From assembly GCA_949825065.1 (NCBI GenBank), contig OX463852.1, forward strand, positions 13,988,127-14,052,126: a stretch of DNA of 64,000 nucleotides, in the 5' to 3' direction. A program made the translations under genes and the position numbers. Below the pieces are notes generated by a model. That model had not been told where the DNA came from and did no database searches. It saw nothing but the letters and a program-made list of their open reading frames with translations. The stretch's first letter is position 1; each line of letters starts with the position of its first letter. Below, piece by piece: positions 63,486 through 64,000 of the stretch. Source of the DNA: Odontocerum albicorne (taxonomy: Eukaryota > Arthropoda > Insecta > Trichoptera > Odontoceridae).

Positions 63486-64000
63486 AACCAAATTTCGAAA
63501 ACGTATTTTTAAAGTGTTTTTTTCAGAGATGGTTCATATTTTTTCAGGTCACTTATATAATGAATAAAGATGATTCATACAATACTTTTTTTTACTTAGC
63601 TATGTAATCAATAAATAAGAAACATGACTTTGTACAGTCATATAATATTTATATTATCACGATAAGTAAAAATAATTTATACAGTTATAAATAATTGTGT
63701 TTATTGGTTTAGATTCAATATTAATTTAATTGCAAATTAATAAGAATTTAAATGTTTTAATGTTTATAACTTATTTCATATAAAAAGTTTAATTCGAGTC
63801 ATCACACTGGGAGAGTGATTCTAGACTGTAAATCATGTCTTATAATATATTATAGAAGAGTATCAACAAACATAGAAAATTTGAAGGTAATGATAGGTCA
63901 GTACAGAAGTACAGTCTGAAAAGTCAATGTTTAATATCTGATCATCATCACCTCATTGTTGACCAACTTTTTTTTCTCAGTTCTGCGACACTTTTCAGCA
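63486..64000. other. Intergenic, window end
   Basis: AT-rich. The final bases contain a pyrimidine tract ending in ctcag (about 63980), which could be a splice acceptor of an exon running off the window; no coding match was seen. Confidence 0.35.

Overview
The window is AT-rich animal nuclear DNA with GT-AG introns and a very dense load of DNA transposons. It has two or three mariner lineages, three piggyBac groups, hAT, PIF/Harbinger and Tc1-type elements, tRNA-derived SINEs and non-LTR retrotransposon scraps. The insect-type aldehyde oxidase, the TIL (trypsin-inhibitor-like) exons and the lineup of mobile elements point to an insect. I cannot name the species.

Layout. 1-6540 is gene-poor and holds a pogo-like remnant, a broken piggyBac (2594-~3850) and a broken non-LTR retrotransposon on the minus strand (4213-6480). 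6540-12723 is a tandem cluster of C2H2 zinc-finger genes on the minus strand. One paralogue is dead (6540-8128). One is largely intact, with a leader exon at 10452-10706 and a 16-finger exon at 8657-10143. A third has only its leader exon (12540-12723). A deletion-bearing mariner (10953-12142) sits between the second and third. 12724-22500 is mostly transposon graveyard. Its clearest object is a piggyBac with intact ends (18583-20882) that carries a complete hAT insertion with an 8-bp target duplication.

22519-42445 (plus) is the main gene: an aldehyde oxidase whose 15 exons join in phase into 1261 residues, missing only a short first exon. Both 2Fe-2S clusters, the FAD domain and the molybdopterin domain including the GEP glutamate are present. 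Its introns hold a rearranged mariner, a hAT element, two sister piggyBac MITEs, a Tc1/mariner-type element and several SINEs.

43808-58553 (minus) holds five well-supported cysteine-rich TIL exons, each bounded by phase-1 introns, plus one doubtful exon. They most likely form one multi-domain secreted TIL protein (protease-inhibitor, zonadhesin or mucin-like architecture). Its introns took up an almost intact SETMAR-type mariner with one stop codon (48759-50039), a nearly intact second mariner (51308-52599), a decayed piggyBac with a duplicated end (53892-56724) and a Tc1-type MITE (46586-46816). 58600-64000 is intergenic with retrotransposon tails, a Harbinger-like element carrying a MADF-like fragment (60501-61036) and a possible Tc1-type MITE.

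I saw no CRISPR array, rRNA gene, convincing functional tRNA gene or viral gene. The least routine items are the multi-exon TIL gene, the zinc-finger cluster whose leader exons each keep a pair of psi-K-x-E motifs, and the nested or shared-defect transposons that allow relative dating.
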